NCBI RefSeq assembly: GCF_947500695.1
Contig: NZ_CANMSS010000006.1
Span: 124,001 to 188,000, forward strand
DNA: 64,000 bases
Reading direction: 5' to 3'
DNA from: an uncultured Pseudoteredinibacter sp.
GTDB taxonomy: Bacteria; Pseudomonadota; Gammaproteobacteria; Pseudomonadales; Cellvibrionaceae
Within the stretch, counting starts at the first letter, position 1. The number at the start of each line of letters is the position of its first letter. This document shows, piece by piece, positions 9,701 through 19,338 of this stretch. The notes under the pieces are model-generated. The model was not told the origin of the DNA. It ran no database searches and was given only the letters and a program-made list of their open reading frames with translations. The position numbers and the translations under genes were made by a program.

Positions 9701-10669
9701 ATGCAAGATATCTTCAGCGATAACTCCAAAACCATCGGCAACACCCCCTTGGTTCGCTTAAATCGCATTACCGATAAAGAGGTGTACGTAAAACTCGAAT
9801 CCCGTAATCCAGCTGCATCTGTTAAATGCCGTATTGGCTCGAGCATGATCTGGGCCGCCGAAGAAGCCGGCATTTTAAAACCCAACACCACGGTAGTAGA
9901 ACCCACAAGTGGTAATACCGGCATCGCACTTGCCTTTGTCTGTGCCGCTCGAGGCTATTCTCTGACACTTACCATGCCAGATACCATGAGCCTAGAGCGC
10001 CGCAAGCTGATCAAGGCGCTGGGGGCAAACCTAGTGCTTACTCCGGGTGCAGAGGGCATGAAAGGTGCCATCGCCAAGGCCGAAGAGATTTGCCGTAATG
10101 ATCCTGCTAATACCTGGATGCCTCAGCAGTTTGAAAATCCGGCTAACCCCTTAATTCATGAGAAGACCACTGGCCCAGAGATCTGGAAAGATACCTACGG
10201 CAAAGTAGATATTCTGTGCGCTGGCGTAGGTACAGGCGGCACCATCAGCGGTATCAGCCGCTACATCAAAAAAACGGCCGGGAAAGCCATTACAACGGTT
10301 GCTGTTGAGCCCGAAGGTTCACCTGTTATTAGCCAAACCATGGCAGGTCAAGACCCGACCCCTTCCCCACATAAAATCCAGGGAATTGGTGCAGGCTTTA
10401 TTCCGGGTAACTTAGATCTTGATTTGATTGATGAGGTGGAAACCGTAAGCAATGAAGAAGCTATGGCGAACGCTCATCGATTGATGAAAGAAGAAGGTAT
10501 TTTGGCCGGAATTTCTTGTGGTGCGGCATTAACCGCAGCACTTCGCCAAGCTGAAAAACCCGAAAATATCGGTAAAGTTATTGTGGCCATTTTGCCAGAT
10601 TCTGGCGAGCGCTATCTATCCAGTCCACTGTTCGACGGCGAATTTGCCGAGCAAGAATTAGAACAGTAA
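9701..10669 (+). CDS. cysK: Cysteine synthase A (O-acetylserine sulfhydrylase)
   Basis: The 322-residue PLP enzyme makes L-cysteine from O-acetylserine and sulfide. PLP-binding Lys42 lies in SVKCRIG, the form typical of gammaproteobacterial CysK. The substrate loop TSGNTG is at 69-74, the phosphate-binding GTGGTISG near 175, and SCGAA with PDSGERYLS near the C-terminus. I chose ATG 9701 rather than an in-frame TTG at 9677 because family members start with M-x-x-IF-x-DNS. The ribosome-binding site is weak (AAAGGG). It appears monocistronic. Confidence 0.95.
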   Translation: MQDIFSDNSKTIGNTPLVRLNRITDKEVYVKLESRNPAASVKCRIGSSMIWAAEEAGILKPNTTVVEPTSGNTGIALAFVCAARGYSLTLTMPDTMSLERRKLIKALGANLVLTPGAEGMKGAIAKAEEICRNDPANTWMPQQFENPANPLIHEKTTGPEIWKDTYGKVDILCAGVGTGGTISGISRYIKKTAGKAITTVAVEPEGSPVISQTMAGQDPTPSPHKIQGIGAGFIPGNLDLDLIDEVETVSNEEAMANAHRLMKEEGILAGISCGAALTAALRQAEKPENIGKVIVAILPDSGERYLSSPLFDGEFAEQELEQ

Positions 10670-10676
10670 TTTATTG

Positions 10677-10700
10677 GCGTCCAGGTCCATGCCTGGGCGC
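10677..10700 (+). terminator. Hairpin after cysK, possible weak terminator
   Basis: GCGTCCAGG / CCTGGGCGC can form a 9-bp stem with one G-T pair, 8 bp after the cysK stop. There is no T-run, so intrinsic termination is uncertain. Confidence 0.4.
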
Positions 10701-10941
10701 TAATTGCCTCATCTACAGTAGCTTCCGCGCGATTTAGACCTCACATAAAAAAGGGCCATTCTCTTTGCCATTCCGGCTACGCATTTTTTTCTCTTCAACT
10801 ATACTGAAAACATCATTTAGCGCTATAGAATTCGCAGCTTAGGCCGAATAAATTATTAGCGTAATATTGCGTGGTCAACCAATGGACGGTGGTCACTAGG
10901 GATATAAATAGCAAGGAAGGGTGTAGCAGCAGAGAATAACA

Positions 10942-12219
10942 ATGAAGAAAATTCTAATTATCGAAGATAGCCACACCGTAATGAAAGTGTTGCGCTACTT
11001 CGTAAACTTAGAATCCGATTTTATTGGCCTATATGCGAAAAGTTATGGCGAGGCTAAAGAGATTGTTGAGCGCGAAGGTGATCAAATTTTCGCCGCTCTG
11101 GTTGACCTTCACCTACCCGATGCCGAAGATGGCGAAGTCGTCGACTACACTCTCGACAAAAAAATCCCCACTATAGTACTAACTTCCAGTTTCGACGAAG
11201 AGCGAAGAAAACACTTATTTAGTAAGGGTATTATCGACTACGTTACTAAAGAGGGCCGCTTTTCTTATCGCTATGCCATTGGGCTATTGAACCGCATTTG
11301 GCGCAACCAACAAGTTAAAGTGTTGGTCGCAGAGGATTCATCGACTTCTCGTCGCTACATTAGCGATCTACTCAAACTGTACTTATTTGAAGTTTACACC
11401 GCCGTCGATGGTCAAGACGCTATCGATATTCTAATGCAGCAGCCCGACATAAAAATGCTAATCACCGATTACCATATGCCCAATATGGATGGTGTACAAC
11501 TAGTGCGAAACCTACGCAATAAATATGAGAAATCTGATTTAGTCATTATTGGTTTATCAGGTGAAGGCGAGGAAGCCCTATCGGCTAAGTTTATTAAAAA
11601 CGGTGCTAACGATTTTTTGCATAAACCATTTAATCGTGAAGAGTTTCAGTGCCGGGTAATGCACAATATCGAAGCCATGGAGCACTTAGAGCAGGCTCGC
11701 AATACTGCCAACCGCGACTTCCTAACTGGCGCCTATAATCGACGTTATTTTTTCACCAATGCCAGCTGTGTTCACAAACAAGCTAAGACAGAAAACACTC
11801 CCCTCGCCGTTGCCGTGCTAGACATCGATTTTTTCAAAAAAATTAACGATACCTATGGCCACGATGTAGGTGATGGCGTATTAAAGTTTTTCTCTAAAGC
11901 ACTTAATGAAGCCCTTGAGCGTTTTATCGTGGCTCGTGCTGGCGGTGAAGAATTTTTCGTATTAATGCCCGGATTAAATAACCAACAAGCTTGCACCTTG
12001 ATGGATAAAGTGCGGGAAATTATTTCCCATAGCCCCATCGAAATTGACAACAATACCCTAACCATCAGCTTTAGTACTGGCATCTCCAATATCTATATGG
12101 ATAGCATCGATGCCCAGCTAAAAGTAGCCGATGAAGCGCTTTATAAGGCCAAGGAATCGGGCCGTAACTGTGTTATTGGTGACAGCATTGAGCAACAAGT
12201 AATGGCAGCGGACGGTTAG
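10942..12219 (+). CDS. Dual-receiver diguanylate cyclase response regulator (REC-REC-GGDEF)
   Basis: The protein has 425 residues. Receiver 1 spans about 1-125 with phosphoacceptor Asp55 in LVDLHLPD. Receiver 2 spans about 130-250 with ITDYHMPNMDG supplying the second acceptor. The GGDEF domain spans about 255-415 with active-site GGEEF. Five residues before GGEEF the sequence is LERF where RxxD is expected, so the inhibitory c-di-GMP I-site is absent. It should synthesise c-di-GMP under control of an unlinked histidine kinase. The GGDEF part has DFLTGAYNRRYF and DIDFFKKINDTYGHDVGD, as expected of an active cyclase. The gene is preceded by a 270-bp intergenic region and appears to be transcribed alone. 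Confidence 0.93.
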   Translation: MKKILIIEDSHTVMKVLRYFVNLESDFIGLYAKSYGEAKEIVEREGDQIFAALVDLHLPDAEDGEVVDYTLDKKIPTIVLTSSFDEERRKHLFSKGIIDYVTKEGRFSYRYAIGLLNRIWRNQQVKVLVAEDSSTSRRYISDLLKLYLFEVYTAVDGQDAIDILMQQPDIKMLITDYHMPNMDGVQLVRNLRNKYEKSDLVIIGLSGEGEEALSAKFIKNGANDFLHKPFNREEFQCRVMHNIEAMEHLEQARNTANRDFLTGAYNRRYFFTNASCVHKQAKTENTPLAVAVLDIDFFKKINDTYGHDVGDGVLKFFSKALNEALERFIVARAGGEEFFVLMPGLNNQQACTLMDKVREIISHSPIEIDNNTLTISFSTGISNIYMDSIDAQLKVADEALYKAKESGRNCVIGDSIEQQVMAADG

Positions 12220-12388
12220 CCGTTGCCCCAACCCGCCACTTAAATCCGCTCCGGCAGCTCTGCTGCTCATTCACGGGCCATCCTGCAACTCCTGTAACGT
12301 GCTACTGACAGAGCTTGTCAGCACCACCAGCTTATTATCTCTACTCGGGCACTGCCCTTTCTTCTACCCTCAAAAAACTGGAGATAGC

Positions 12389-12712
12389 ATGCAAAATTCT
12401 GTGATTGAATTAGTGACTTTTCGTTGCAAAGAAGGCGTTGGCAGCGATGCCATGAGCAGCACCGCCAATGCCATGGAGGCTTTTTTACACGCCCAGGCAG
12501 GTTTTATTTATCGCTCCTTAAGCTGCGATGAAGACGGCCTTTGGCACGATATTGTGTATTGGAAAAACCTAGAAGCAGCCCAGCAAGCCAGTGAAAATTT
12601 TATGCAAAATACACTCTGCCAAGATATGATGGCCCATATTGATACTGACACGGTGCGCGTGCGCCATATGCAGGCCTGTAGTGAAATTATGTCGCTAGCC
12701 GAATCCGCTTAA
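12389..12712 (+). CDS. Small ABM-like (dimeric alpha/beta barrel) protein
   Basis: The 107-residue protein has a ferredoxin-like ABM pattern: ELVTFRCKEG at the N-terminus, a long helix, AGFIYRSLSCDEDGLWHDIVYWKN in the middle, then a helix containing AAQQASENFM. It resembles quinol monooxygenase/antibiotic-biosynthesis-monooxygenase-like proteins, but no catalytic residues identify a reaction. The start at 12389 follows GGAGA about 7 nt upstream; an in-frame ATG-less extension to 12299 is unlikely. The WYL regulator follows 73 bp downstream on the same strand, so the two may form an operon. Confidence 0.65.
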   Translation: MQNSVIELVTFRCKEGVGSDAMSSTANAMEAFLHAQAGFIYRSLSCDEDGLWHDIVYWKNLEAAQQASENFMQNTLCQDMMAHIDTDTVRVRHMQACSEIMSLAESA

Positions 12713-12785
12713 GTATAAGCGACTCTTCTATATCGACAATAACTGGATAGCTAGATAACAAGGCCTGTAAACATTAGCCCAAACC

Positions 12786-13472
12786 ATGAATAAAGCCGAA
12801 CGCCTGCTAAAACTGCTGACCCTTTTACAAAGCCGAAGACGCGCTATTACCGCCGCCTCTTTGGCCGAAAAACTGAATGTGTCAGAGCGCACGATTTATC
12901 GCGATATACAGGCGCTCGAGCTCTCAGGCGTGCCTATCAGCGGTGAAGCTGGGGTTGGCTATATGTTGCAGGCGGGCAGCACATTGGCACCGCTTATGTT
13001 TAATGAATCAGAGCTAGAAGCCCTTATTCTGGGCGTGCGCATGGTACAGGCTTGGGGCGATAGTGGGCTGGCAGAGTCAGCCGATCAAGCATTAGATAAG
13101 ATCAAAGCCATCCTGCCCGATCGCCAGCATTATTTACACAGCATTGCTGAAGAAACCCTGATCGTACCGGATTTTGAACAGGGCAATAGCACCCAATACA
13201 GCCAAGAGCTACGCCAAGCCATCAAGCAGCGCGAGAAGCTGGACATTCATTATCAAGATGAAAAACAAGCTACCAGCGAACGCACCATTTGGCCCTTGGG
13301 CCTAGTTTACTGGGGCAAGGTTTGGACGCTAGTGAGCTGGTGTGAGCTACGCGACGATTACCGCAGCTTTCGTATCGATAGAATACAAAAGCTGGCCGGC
13401 GCCAATGCTCATTTTGAGGCTTCTGATGAGATCAGTTTGAAGAACTATTTATCGCGCTTTAAAGAACATTAA
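12786..13472 (+). CDS. YafY/WYL-type transcriptional regulator
   Basis: The 228-residue protein has an N-terminal HTH_11 winged helix (about 8-60, with LNVSERTIYRDIQAL as the recognition region). A WYL domain (about 135-215) includes HYQDEKQATSERTIWPLGLVYWGKVWTLVSWCELRDDYRSFRIDRI, here about residues 155-200. WYL domains sense nucleic-acid or small ligands. It may regulate the preceding ABM-like gene. The 3' end of the gene merges into a 14-bp tandem repeat (13459-13528). Confidence 0.88.
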   Translation: MNKAERLLKLLTLLQSRRRAITAASLAEKLNVSERTIYRDIQALELSGVPISGEAGVGYMLQAGSTLAPLMFNESELEALILGVRMVQAWGDSGLAESADQALDKIKAILPDRQHYLHSIAEETLIVPDFEQGNSTQYSQELRQAIKQREKLDIHYQDEKQATSERTIWPLGLVYWGKVWTLVSWCELRDDYRSFRIDRIQKLAGANAHFEASDEISLKNYLSRFKEH

Positions 13473-13528
13473 TCAAAGAACACTGATCAAAGAACACTGA
13501 TCAAAGAACACTGATCAAAGAGCACGAA
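13473..13528. repeat. 14-bp tandem repeat at the end of the WYL gene
   Basis: Three perfect copies of TCAAAGAACACTGA (13473-13486, 13487-13500, 13501-13514) are followed by a degenerate copy (13515-13528). A further degenerate copy overlaps the last codons and stop of the WYL gene (from about 13459). This suggests slippage expansion that began in the coding end. It lies between convergent genes. Confidence 0.85.
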
Positions 13529-13539
13529 TATAGATTTAG

Positions 13540-14406
13540 TTAGCTCGCCCTACGACGCCCCAACAACAAAGCAAAGCCAATCAAAACCGCCCCCAAGCCC
13601 AAGCGTGTTAGCTCTTCTACCGTGCCGCCTTTTGCTTCGGCAAAAATAAACAGCGAAGCAAACATAGCCAGCGGCACTACGGCATTGTTAAAGGCTGCCA
13701 ATATGCCGGTAGTCGTTAAAGTAGCGCCCTTGTTCCACATAAAAAAGCCAAGGCCCGAAGCCACTAGGCCCAAGTAGAGCAATACCGCCCACTGCTGCGC
13801 ATTCGCCTCAAGGGGAATTGGCCCCTTGCCAGAGATAAGAGCAGCCGCAAAGGCGGTAAATAAAGCCCCTCCCAAATACAGCCAAGCAAAAACTGCACTA
13901 TGCGCTAGCTCTGGGCGAGCCTGCTTCCAATCGCGATAAGCCACCTGTCCAAAGGCAAAAGCTAGATTGGCTATTTGTATCAGCGCAAAGCCCAGCCAAA
14001 TATCGGCACCTTCGGTATTTTGCGCTTTAATCACCGCCGCACCGGCCACCGATAAAGCCGCCGCCAATATATAGTCGATCGAAAAGTAACGCTTACGCAG
14101 GCTATCGATAATCACAATATACAGCGGGGTTAGTACTGTAAACAGCGCCACCAAATGAGAAGGCAAATAGCGAAACGAAGACAGCAAGCAGGTATACATC
14201 ACACCATATTGAATGGCGCCGATGGCAATAAGCTGCCACTTTTCTTGCCTATCAGTTTGCTGCCATTTTAAAAAGGGTAAAAACACCAACAGCGCCAACA
14301 TTAAGCGCACATCCGCTACCTGCAATGGGTCAATACCTTTTAAGGCATTGCCTATTAAACCGAAGGAAAAAGCCCAAATCAGAGAGGTGATAGCAAGATA
14401 GTGCAT
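13540..14406 (-). CDS. EamA/DMT-family transporter
   Basis: The 288-residue protein is almost entirely hydrophobic, with about ten predicted transmembrane segments in two EamA repeats (about 5-130 and 140-280). The first repeat starts YLAITSLIWAFSFGLIGNALKG; the second contains GLGFFMWNKGATLTTTGILAAFNN. This fits a drug/metabolite exporter of the YdcZ/RhaT-like superfamily. The substrate cannot be predicted. Confidence 0.88.
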   Translation of the reverse strand: MHYLAITSLIWAFSFGLIGNALKGIDPLQVADVRLMLALLVFLPFLKWQQTDRQEKWQLIAIGAIQYGVMYTCLLSSFRYLPSHLVALFTVLTPLYIVIIDSLRKRYFSIDYILAAALSVAGAAVIKAQNTEGADIWLGFALIQIANLAFAFGQVAYRDWKQARPELAHSAVFAWLYLGGALFTAFAAALISGKGPIPLEANAQQWAVLLYLGLVASGLGFFMWNKGATLTTTGILAAFNNAVVPLAMFASLFIFAEAKGGTVEELTRLGLGAVLIGFALLLGRRRAS

Positions 14407-14517
14407 AGAGAGTTTTCTAAAATCTACTGTTGATAGTTAAAGTGCTTTCGCAGCCATGGCTGAGCCATAGACAAAAGAAAAAAGAAAAAAGAAAAAAGAA
14501 TCCAAAAAAGCAAAAAC

Positions 14518-14552
14518 GTGAGCTTAAGACAACAACTTCGCCTTTAGCTCAC
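14518..14552 (-). terminator. Terminator of the TonB receptor gene
   Basis: An 11-bp stem with one mismatch (arms GTGAGCTTAAG and CTTTAGCTCAC) lies about 22 bp past the receptor stop. On the minus strand it is followed by GTTTTTGCTTTTTT. To its left (about 14471-14500 on the plus strand) is a run of near-identical A-rich 7-mers (AAAAAAG), a simple-sequence tract. Confidence 0.75.
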
Positions 14553-14573
14553 GCTGTCATCAGCTATATAAAC

Positions 14574-16502
14574 TTACCAACGATAAGTCACACCAAGAGA
14601 GTACTGATCGCCACGGCCCGGTGTGCCTGGCACTTCTTCAAAGGATTCATCCCACAGATTATCCACGGCAAATTTCACCTCTAAGCCTTCTAACTGCTCG
14701 GGGAAGTAGCTGGCGGTTAGATGGGTGAAGAAGGCATCGTCATCGCCATTGCGCAGAGCGTTTTCCTGCTGCTGGCGCCATTCATTATCGATACGCAGCT
14801 CGATGCCATCCACTGGGCGCCAAATGGCCGCTAGGGTAAAGCGGTGATCTGGGTAGTTTAAGGCGTAGAAGCTGGCATCCACATCGGCGCTGCCTCCAGT
14901 CATAGCATAGTCTTCCGATTTATTCAGATGAGTATAACTGGCTACAATATCGGCCGTATCAAAACGCTTGGTCGCGATAAGCTCGATACCCAAAGTTTCA
15001 ATATCCACCGGATTGGCCGAGCGTGCCGATGTGCTATCAAAGCTATAAGTCCAATCGGTCAGCTCATTATCCCAACGATAAAATAGCGCTGCATCTAGGC
15101 TCCAGCTTAGGCGATCTAGCACCATACCCAACTCTAGGTTTTTGGTTCTTTCACGGCCAAGGTCATGGTTACTGCGGAACAAGCCACCGGTTTCGCTGCC
15201 ACCAATAGCGGTGTAACCAACCACTTGGCTAGCTTCGGCATAGGATAAATAGAAGGTCTCAGAGCTGGCATCGCTGTGATTAATTAACCAGTGAATATCC
15301 GCAATGGCCGAAACCTGGGATTCATCACGATTGGTTTTATCAAAGGCTGCCCCCAAACGCAGTTTTAATTGCTGATCATCTTGCAGGGCAATTTGATATT
15401 CAGGCAATACACTTAACTTCATATAACGGCGCGAGGTGAAGTTTTGCTCAAGCGTGGTGGAATCGATGGAATCTGCCGTAAACTGCGCCGAATAATTTAG
15501 GGCTAAGGCCTCATCCAAACCATGACGACCCGATACGGCCAATGCTTTTACTGCGGTTTTATGAAAAGCCTGGAAAGCCGTTGGTCGCTCGCGTGAGAAA
15601 ATATAATGATCGCTATTACGGCGATAATAAGCCGAAACTTCAAAGCTGTTCTGTTGGCCATTTGCTGCACTGCCATAGTTTTGCTGATGATTAAACATCA
15701 ACAATTTTGTTTCTAAATCTTCGGTTTCATTTACGCCAAATGGGGTGTACATATTTGGCCAACCAAAGAATTTACTTTGATAACCAAAAAATAAATCGGT
15801 TTGGGAATCATCACCCAATAACTGAACGCGACCCGATGCGCGATCATAATCGTGATCGCCGTGCTCGATGCTGCCATCGCTTTCTGAGCGGGAGTATTCC
15901 GCTTCTAAGCCCAAGGTCCAATCTTCAGCCGAATCCAGCTCGGTTGTCATAGCGCTGTGTACGCGCTGTACATTTAAGGCATTGTTTCCTGCTGCAGCCG
16001 ATACGCTGCCACCAGCACGCACTGGCAACCAGGCGTAAGAGATGCTGCCTACGGAGCTGTTTACGCCATATAGGGCGTTATCGGCACCGGTTAAGACATC
16101 GGGTTTGCTCAGCATTTCTGGGGCAATGGGAATCTCGGCAAAATAGTGACCGGTTTGCGGGTCAATCAAGGTGGCGCTGCCGATGCGAAAGCCGGTGCTT
16201 TCAAAGATGCCGCCACGAATGGTGACATCGGCCTGGGCCTCGGCCATATTGCGCGATTGCAAATCAATACGCGGATCGTATTCTAAATTGGATATCGGTG
16301 AGCTATAGGTGCCCACTGGTTGATTGTTGGCGGTCATTACGCCCTGCACAATCACTTGCTCTAGTTTTGAGTTGTCTTGCTTGTTGGCTTCGCTATTGGC
16401 TTTTTCAGCGACATTCTGGGCGGCCAAGCTTAAGCTGCTGCTTAGTGCAGCAACACTTAATACGCTGCCATAAAGGGCCGCGTTACGTACAAAAGCTGTC
16501 AT
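14574..16502 (-). CDS. TonB-dependent outer-membrane receptor
   Basis: The 642-residue protein starts with a signal peptide (MTAFVRNAALYGSVLSVAAL..., cleavage near AA-Q at about residue 29). A TonB-box/plug region follows (EQVIVQGV, DVTIRGGIFESTGFRIG, ADNALYGVNSSVGSI; about 45-165). Alternating beta-strand repeats form the barrel and end in the expected aromatic C-terminus (GVTYRW). The plug and barrel make it an importer of a large substrate across the outer membrane. The substrate is unknown; no siderophore or cobalamin genes are adjacent. A 28-bp imperfect palindrome sits in its leader (16534-16561). Confidence 0.9.
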   Translation of the reverse strand: MTAFVRNAALYGSVLSVAALSSSLSLAAQNVAEKANSEANKQDNSKLEQVIVQGVMTANNQPVGTYSSPISNLEYDPRIDLQSRNMAEAQADVTIRGGIFESTGFRIGSATLIDPQTGHYFAEIPIAPEMLSKPDVLTGADNALYGVNSSVGSISYAWLPVRAGGSVSAAAGNNALNVQRVHSAMTTELDSAEDWTLGLEAEYSRSESDGSIEHGDHDYDRASGRVQLLGDDSQTDLFFGYQSKFFGWPNMYTPFGVNETEDLETKLLMFNHQQNYGSAANGQQNSFEVSAYYRRNSDHYIFSRERPTAFQAFHKTAVKALAVSGRHGLDEALALNYSAQFTADSIDSTTLEQNFTSRRYMKLSVLPEYQIALQDDQQLKLRLGAAFDKTNRDESQVSAIADIHWLINHSDASSETFYLSYAEASQVVGYTAIGGSETGGLFRSNHDLGRERTKNLELGMVLDRLSWSLDAALFYRWDNELTDWTYSFDSTSARSANPVDIETLGIELIATKRFDTADIVASYTHLNKSEDYAMTGGSADVDASFYALNYPDHRFTLAAIWRPVDGIELRIDNEWRQQQENALRNGDDDAFFTHLTASYFPEQLEGLEVKFAVDNLWDESFEEVPGTPGRGDQYSLGVTYRW

Positions 16503-16533
16503 CCTGCTCTCTTCCTACTTCTCTTTGCTTGTG

Positions 16534-16561
16534 GTTAACCAGTGATTATCACTGGGTTAAC
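16534..16561. promoter_or_regulatory. 28-bp imperfect palindrome upstream of the TonB receptor
   Basis: The arms GTTAACCAGTGAT and ATCACTGGGTTAAC are inverted copies differing by one extra base. The element ends 32 bp before the receptor start codon, well placed for an operator or a 5'-leader hairpin. I cannot assign it to a known regulator; it does not match the Fur or Zur consensus. Confidence 0.5.
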
Positions 16562-16741
16562 GGCGCAGGATTGTACATGATTGGTTATGGATGAAGTAGG
16601 AAATTTGATAATAATTCGCAAATAGCCTGGTATTGGTGGTATTTATAATGGTTGAAATTTGAGCAGACATTTAGAGTTTGATTGCACTAGATATTCTATC
16701 TGTAATGTAACAAGAGCCACATATGGGTATATCGATAAGCT

Positions 16742-18829
16742 CTAGCAGGCTACTAGTTTAGGTTTATCAAAATAATACCCTTGCTGGTAATCTACCCCCA
16801 TATCACAAAGCTGTTCACTAATAATTTGGTTTTCCACAAACTCAGCTGTGACCTTAAGCCCAATAGTATGAGCAATCGACACGATAGAGCCGACAACGGC
16901 CAGGTGCTTTTCATTCTCGCAAATATCCTTAATTAAAGAGCCGTCAATTTTAAGGATATCAACCGGAATCTTAGTCAAGTAATCGAAGTTAGAATAACCA
17001 CTACCGAAATCATCAATGGCGATTAGACAGCCATACTTTTTTAAATCTTCCACAAAACGAAGAAACAATAAGCTATCCATATCTAAACTTTGAGACTCGA
17101 CTAGCTCGAAAGTAATTAAAGGACCTAAACCTGTCTTTTCCAACAAAGCAAATATCAGCTGACAAGTAACATCGTTGTAGATATCGTTCCGCTCGATGTT
17201 AATGGACACTCTATTCTGTGTATTCGCACAATAAGCAAAGACCTTACGAATCACAATCTGACTAATTGGATCATACAAGCGCGCCTTTCTGGCGTAATCC
17301 AGGAATTTATCTGGTGAGATATAGCTGCCTTCCCCTTCTTTATAGCGCAACAACATTTCAGTTGAATATTCTTCACCACTCGAATGACAGATTTTTTGCC
17401 CAAACATCTCAAAACTTTCAAGGCGAATCGCACTACTAATCTTTTGAATCCAAGCCAATGAGCTCAATATATTATCTTGCAAGCGATCGTTTCTCTGGAA
17501 CACAGTCAGCGGCAAGTCGCTCTTACAGGCATAATCAAGTGCAAGGGATGCATTATTGAATGCTCTTTCTGATTCAACCTCTGTTGACACGCCAAAAGTT
17601 GTAGAAAGTGATATCTCAGCACCATGCGCACTGAATTTTCGGCTCTTTATATTTTCAGCAATAGACAAGCAAAAAGTAGGCAAATCCACTTTTCCCATTA
17701 GCGAATTCACTAAAAATGCAAACCTGTCTACTCCCACACGATATATACTAATTTCTGGAGTTAAGTTTGATTTAAAGAAATCGGACAAGCTCATAAGTAA
17801 ATCAAGATAATCTCCGTGGGAGTAAATTCCTTGAATATCGTTCAACTCATTAACTTGGCATATCGCCAATTCACTGCCAGCACCGACAGAGATTTCATCT
17901 AAAAGCTTGGCTTTGTTACCCAGCTTCGTTTCAGAATCTGAAAGACTGGATAAGATAATATTTTCTTTTTCGTAAAGTTCAGTAATATCATGTCTAATCG
18001 ATATAAATTCTTCGATTTCATTATTGCGGTTCAAAATTGGAGTGATCGTACTCGACACATAGTAGGATTTTCCGGTTTTGGTTCTATTCTGAATTACACC
18101 CTGCCAAACATCCCCCCGCATAATAGTTTTCCAAAGCTCTCGAAAAATTTCACGTGGCATTTCTGGATGATTGATCATCTTATGAGTATTGCCAATCAGC
18201 TCATCCCTGCTGTAACCAGAGACCTTACAAAAGTAGTCATTTACGTAAGTAATTACACCTTTCGGGTCTGTCTTAGATACAATTGCACTCATATCTAGAG
18301 CGCGCTTATGTTGATGTAAAAGCTCATACTCGGTAGAACTTGATTTTGTACTTGCAGGCTTAGCCTCTACCAAGCCCTTCGCACTGCTTACCGTCTCATC
18401 AAGAGTATTTACCAGCTCCCAGAATACGTCCTTATAATCTGCAAAGGTGAATATTTGAGCAAAAAAAACTTCTTCATTATTTGTTGAAATATCGGTTAAG
18501 CAAACGAATACTCTTCTCAGCTTGCTGGTAACTGTTTGATGAACCCAATAGAAGTGATGTGAGCCGTATTGGCGGCTTTGGGCAAACATCTGCTTTTCTT
18601 TGTCATGAGACCGTGAACCATCGGGTTGATAAACAGGTGATAGCTCGCTGGGGTGAGTAGCCAGGCAATCTTGAAATGAATTTAGCTCAAAGAATTCAAC
18701 TGCTGCTTGATTACAATCTGCTATTTTGTTGCCTGATAAGATAAATATTGGGTCTTTGCTTTTTTTAAATATGTCGTGCCATTTATCCGTAACACTCGGG
18801 GAGTTAAATCCTTTATGCCCATCAGTCAT
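16742..18829 (-). CDS. PAS-PAS-degenerate GGDEF-EAL protein, likely c-di-GMP phosphodiesterase
   Basis: The protein has 695 residues. A first PAS-like region spans about 15-125. A clear PAS/PAC follows at about 185-300 (VTYVNDYFCKVSGYSRDELIG; GVIQNRTKTGKSYYVSSTITPI). The GGDEF-like domain at about 300-440 has GVDRF in place of GGDEF, so it should be catalytically dead. The EAL domain spans about 455-690. The EAL metal and catalytic residues appear intact: EMLLR (for EALLR), NIERND, ELVES, IDDFGSGYS, LKIDGSLI and AEFVEN. No membrane segment is evident. A soluble, signal-responsive phosphodiesterase is the likely role. Confidence 0.9.
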   Translation of the reverse strand: MTDGHKGFNSPSVTDKWHDIFKKSKDPIFILSGNKIADCNQAAVEFFELNSFQDCLATHPSELSPVYQPDGSRSHDKEKQMFAQSRQYGSHHFYWVHQTVTSKLRRVFVCLTDISTNNEEVFFAQIFTFADYKDVFWELVNTLDETVSSAKGLVEAKPASTKSSSTEYELLHQHKRALDMSAIVSKTDPKGVITYVNDYFCKVSGYSRDELIGNTHKMINHPEMPREIFRELWKTIMRGDVWQGVIQNRTKTGKSYYVSSTITPILNRNNEIEEFISIRHDITELYEKENIILSSLSDSETKLGNKAKLLDEISVGAGSELAICQVNELNDIQGIYSHGDYLDLLMSLSDFFKSNLTPEISIYRVGVDRFAFLVNSLMGKVDLPTFCLSIAENIKSRKFSAHGAEISLSTTFGVSTEVESERAFNNASLALDYACKSDLPLTVFQRNDRLQDNILSSLAWIQKISSAIRLESFEMFGQKICHSSGEEYSTEMLLRYKEGEGSYISPDKFLDYARKARLYDPISQIVIRKVFAYCANTQNRVSINIERNDIYNDVTCQLIFALLEKTGLGPLITFELVESQSLDMDSLLFLRFVEDLKKYGCLIAIDDFGSGYSNFDYLTKIPVDILKIDGSLIKDICENEKHLAVVGSIVSIAHTIGLKVTAEFVENQIISEQLCDMGVDYQQGYYFDKPKLVAC

Positions 18830-19338
18830 AAGTCACCCACTTTACCCTTCGAAAAGAACCCTCACAAAGAAGCCTAGATCTATATTAAGTTTAGTTCCTA
18901 TGCCGCGACAAACAAGGCAACTTTAGCGGTATTTTGGGCTAATTTCGTAGTAATATGAGCCGCAATTGAGAAATGCTATCGAATAAGACAAACACAGCCA
19001 GATTGCGCACCAAAAGGATGCAACCAAGGGTTAGCTAATCCTATATTGAGCTATGGGTAGCTTAACGGTCCTTATGTTGAAACTCTGGTGTCGATGGCTG
19101 TTTCAGAACTAATTCCTTATATGTACATCCATCACCAATTAGATGGATTAAGGGATGTAACAGACACATAAACATCAGTATTTACTGAGTTTTTAACGGT
19201 ATAGAGCCTCTAAGGATAATAACCTGAACTTGCAATAGTGAGAGATCAATAAATAGGGCTATATAGACGTGTGGCATCTATATTCAGCCTGAAAATAACG
19301 AACAGATAACTAGCATTAACCATAAAAGGATTTAGCCA
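18830..19338. other. Divergent intergenic region, no gene seen
   Basis: These 509 bp separate the EAL gene and the S41 peptidase gene. It is AT-rich, with no ORF of coding character and no clear repeat. It should hold both promoters. An AAAGGA ribosome-binding site precedes the ATG at 19339. Confidence 0.5.

Noticed and set aside
16503..16741. Cobalamin or other known riboswitch upstream of the TonB receptor
   Set aside because: No recognisable B12-box or aptamer core; only the 28-bp palindrome is present and the leader is short.
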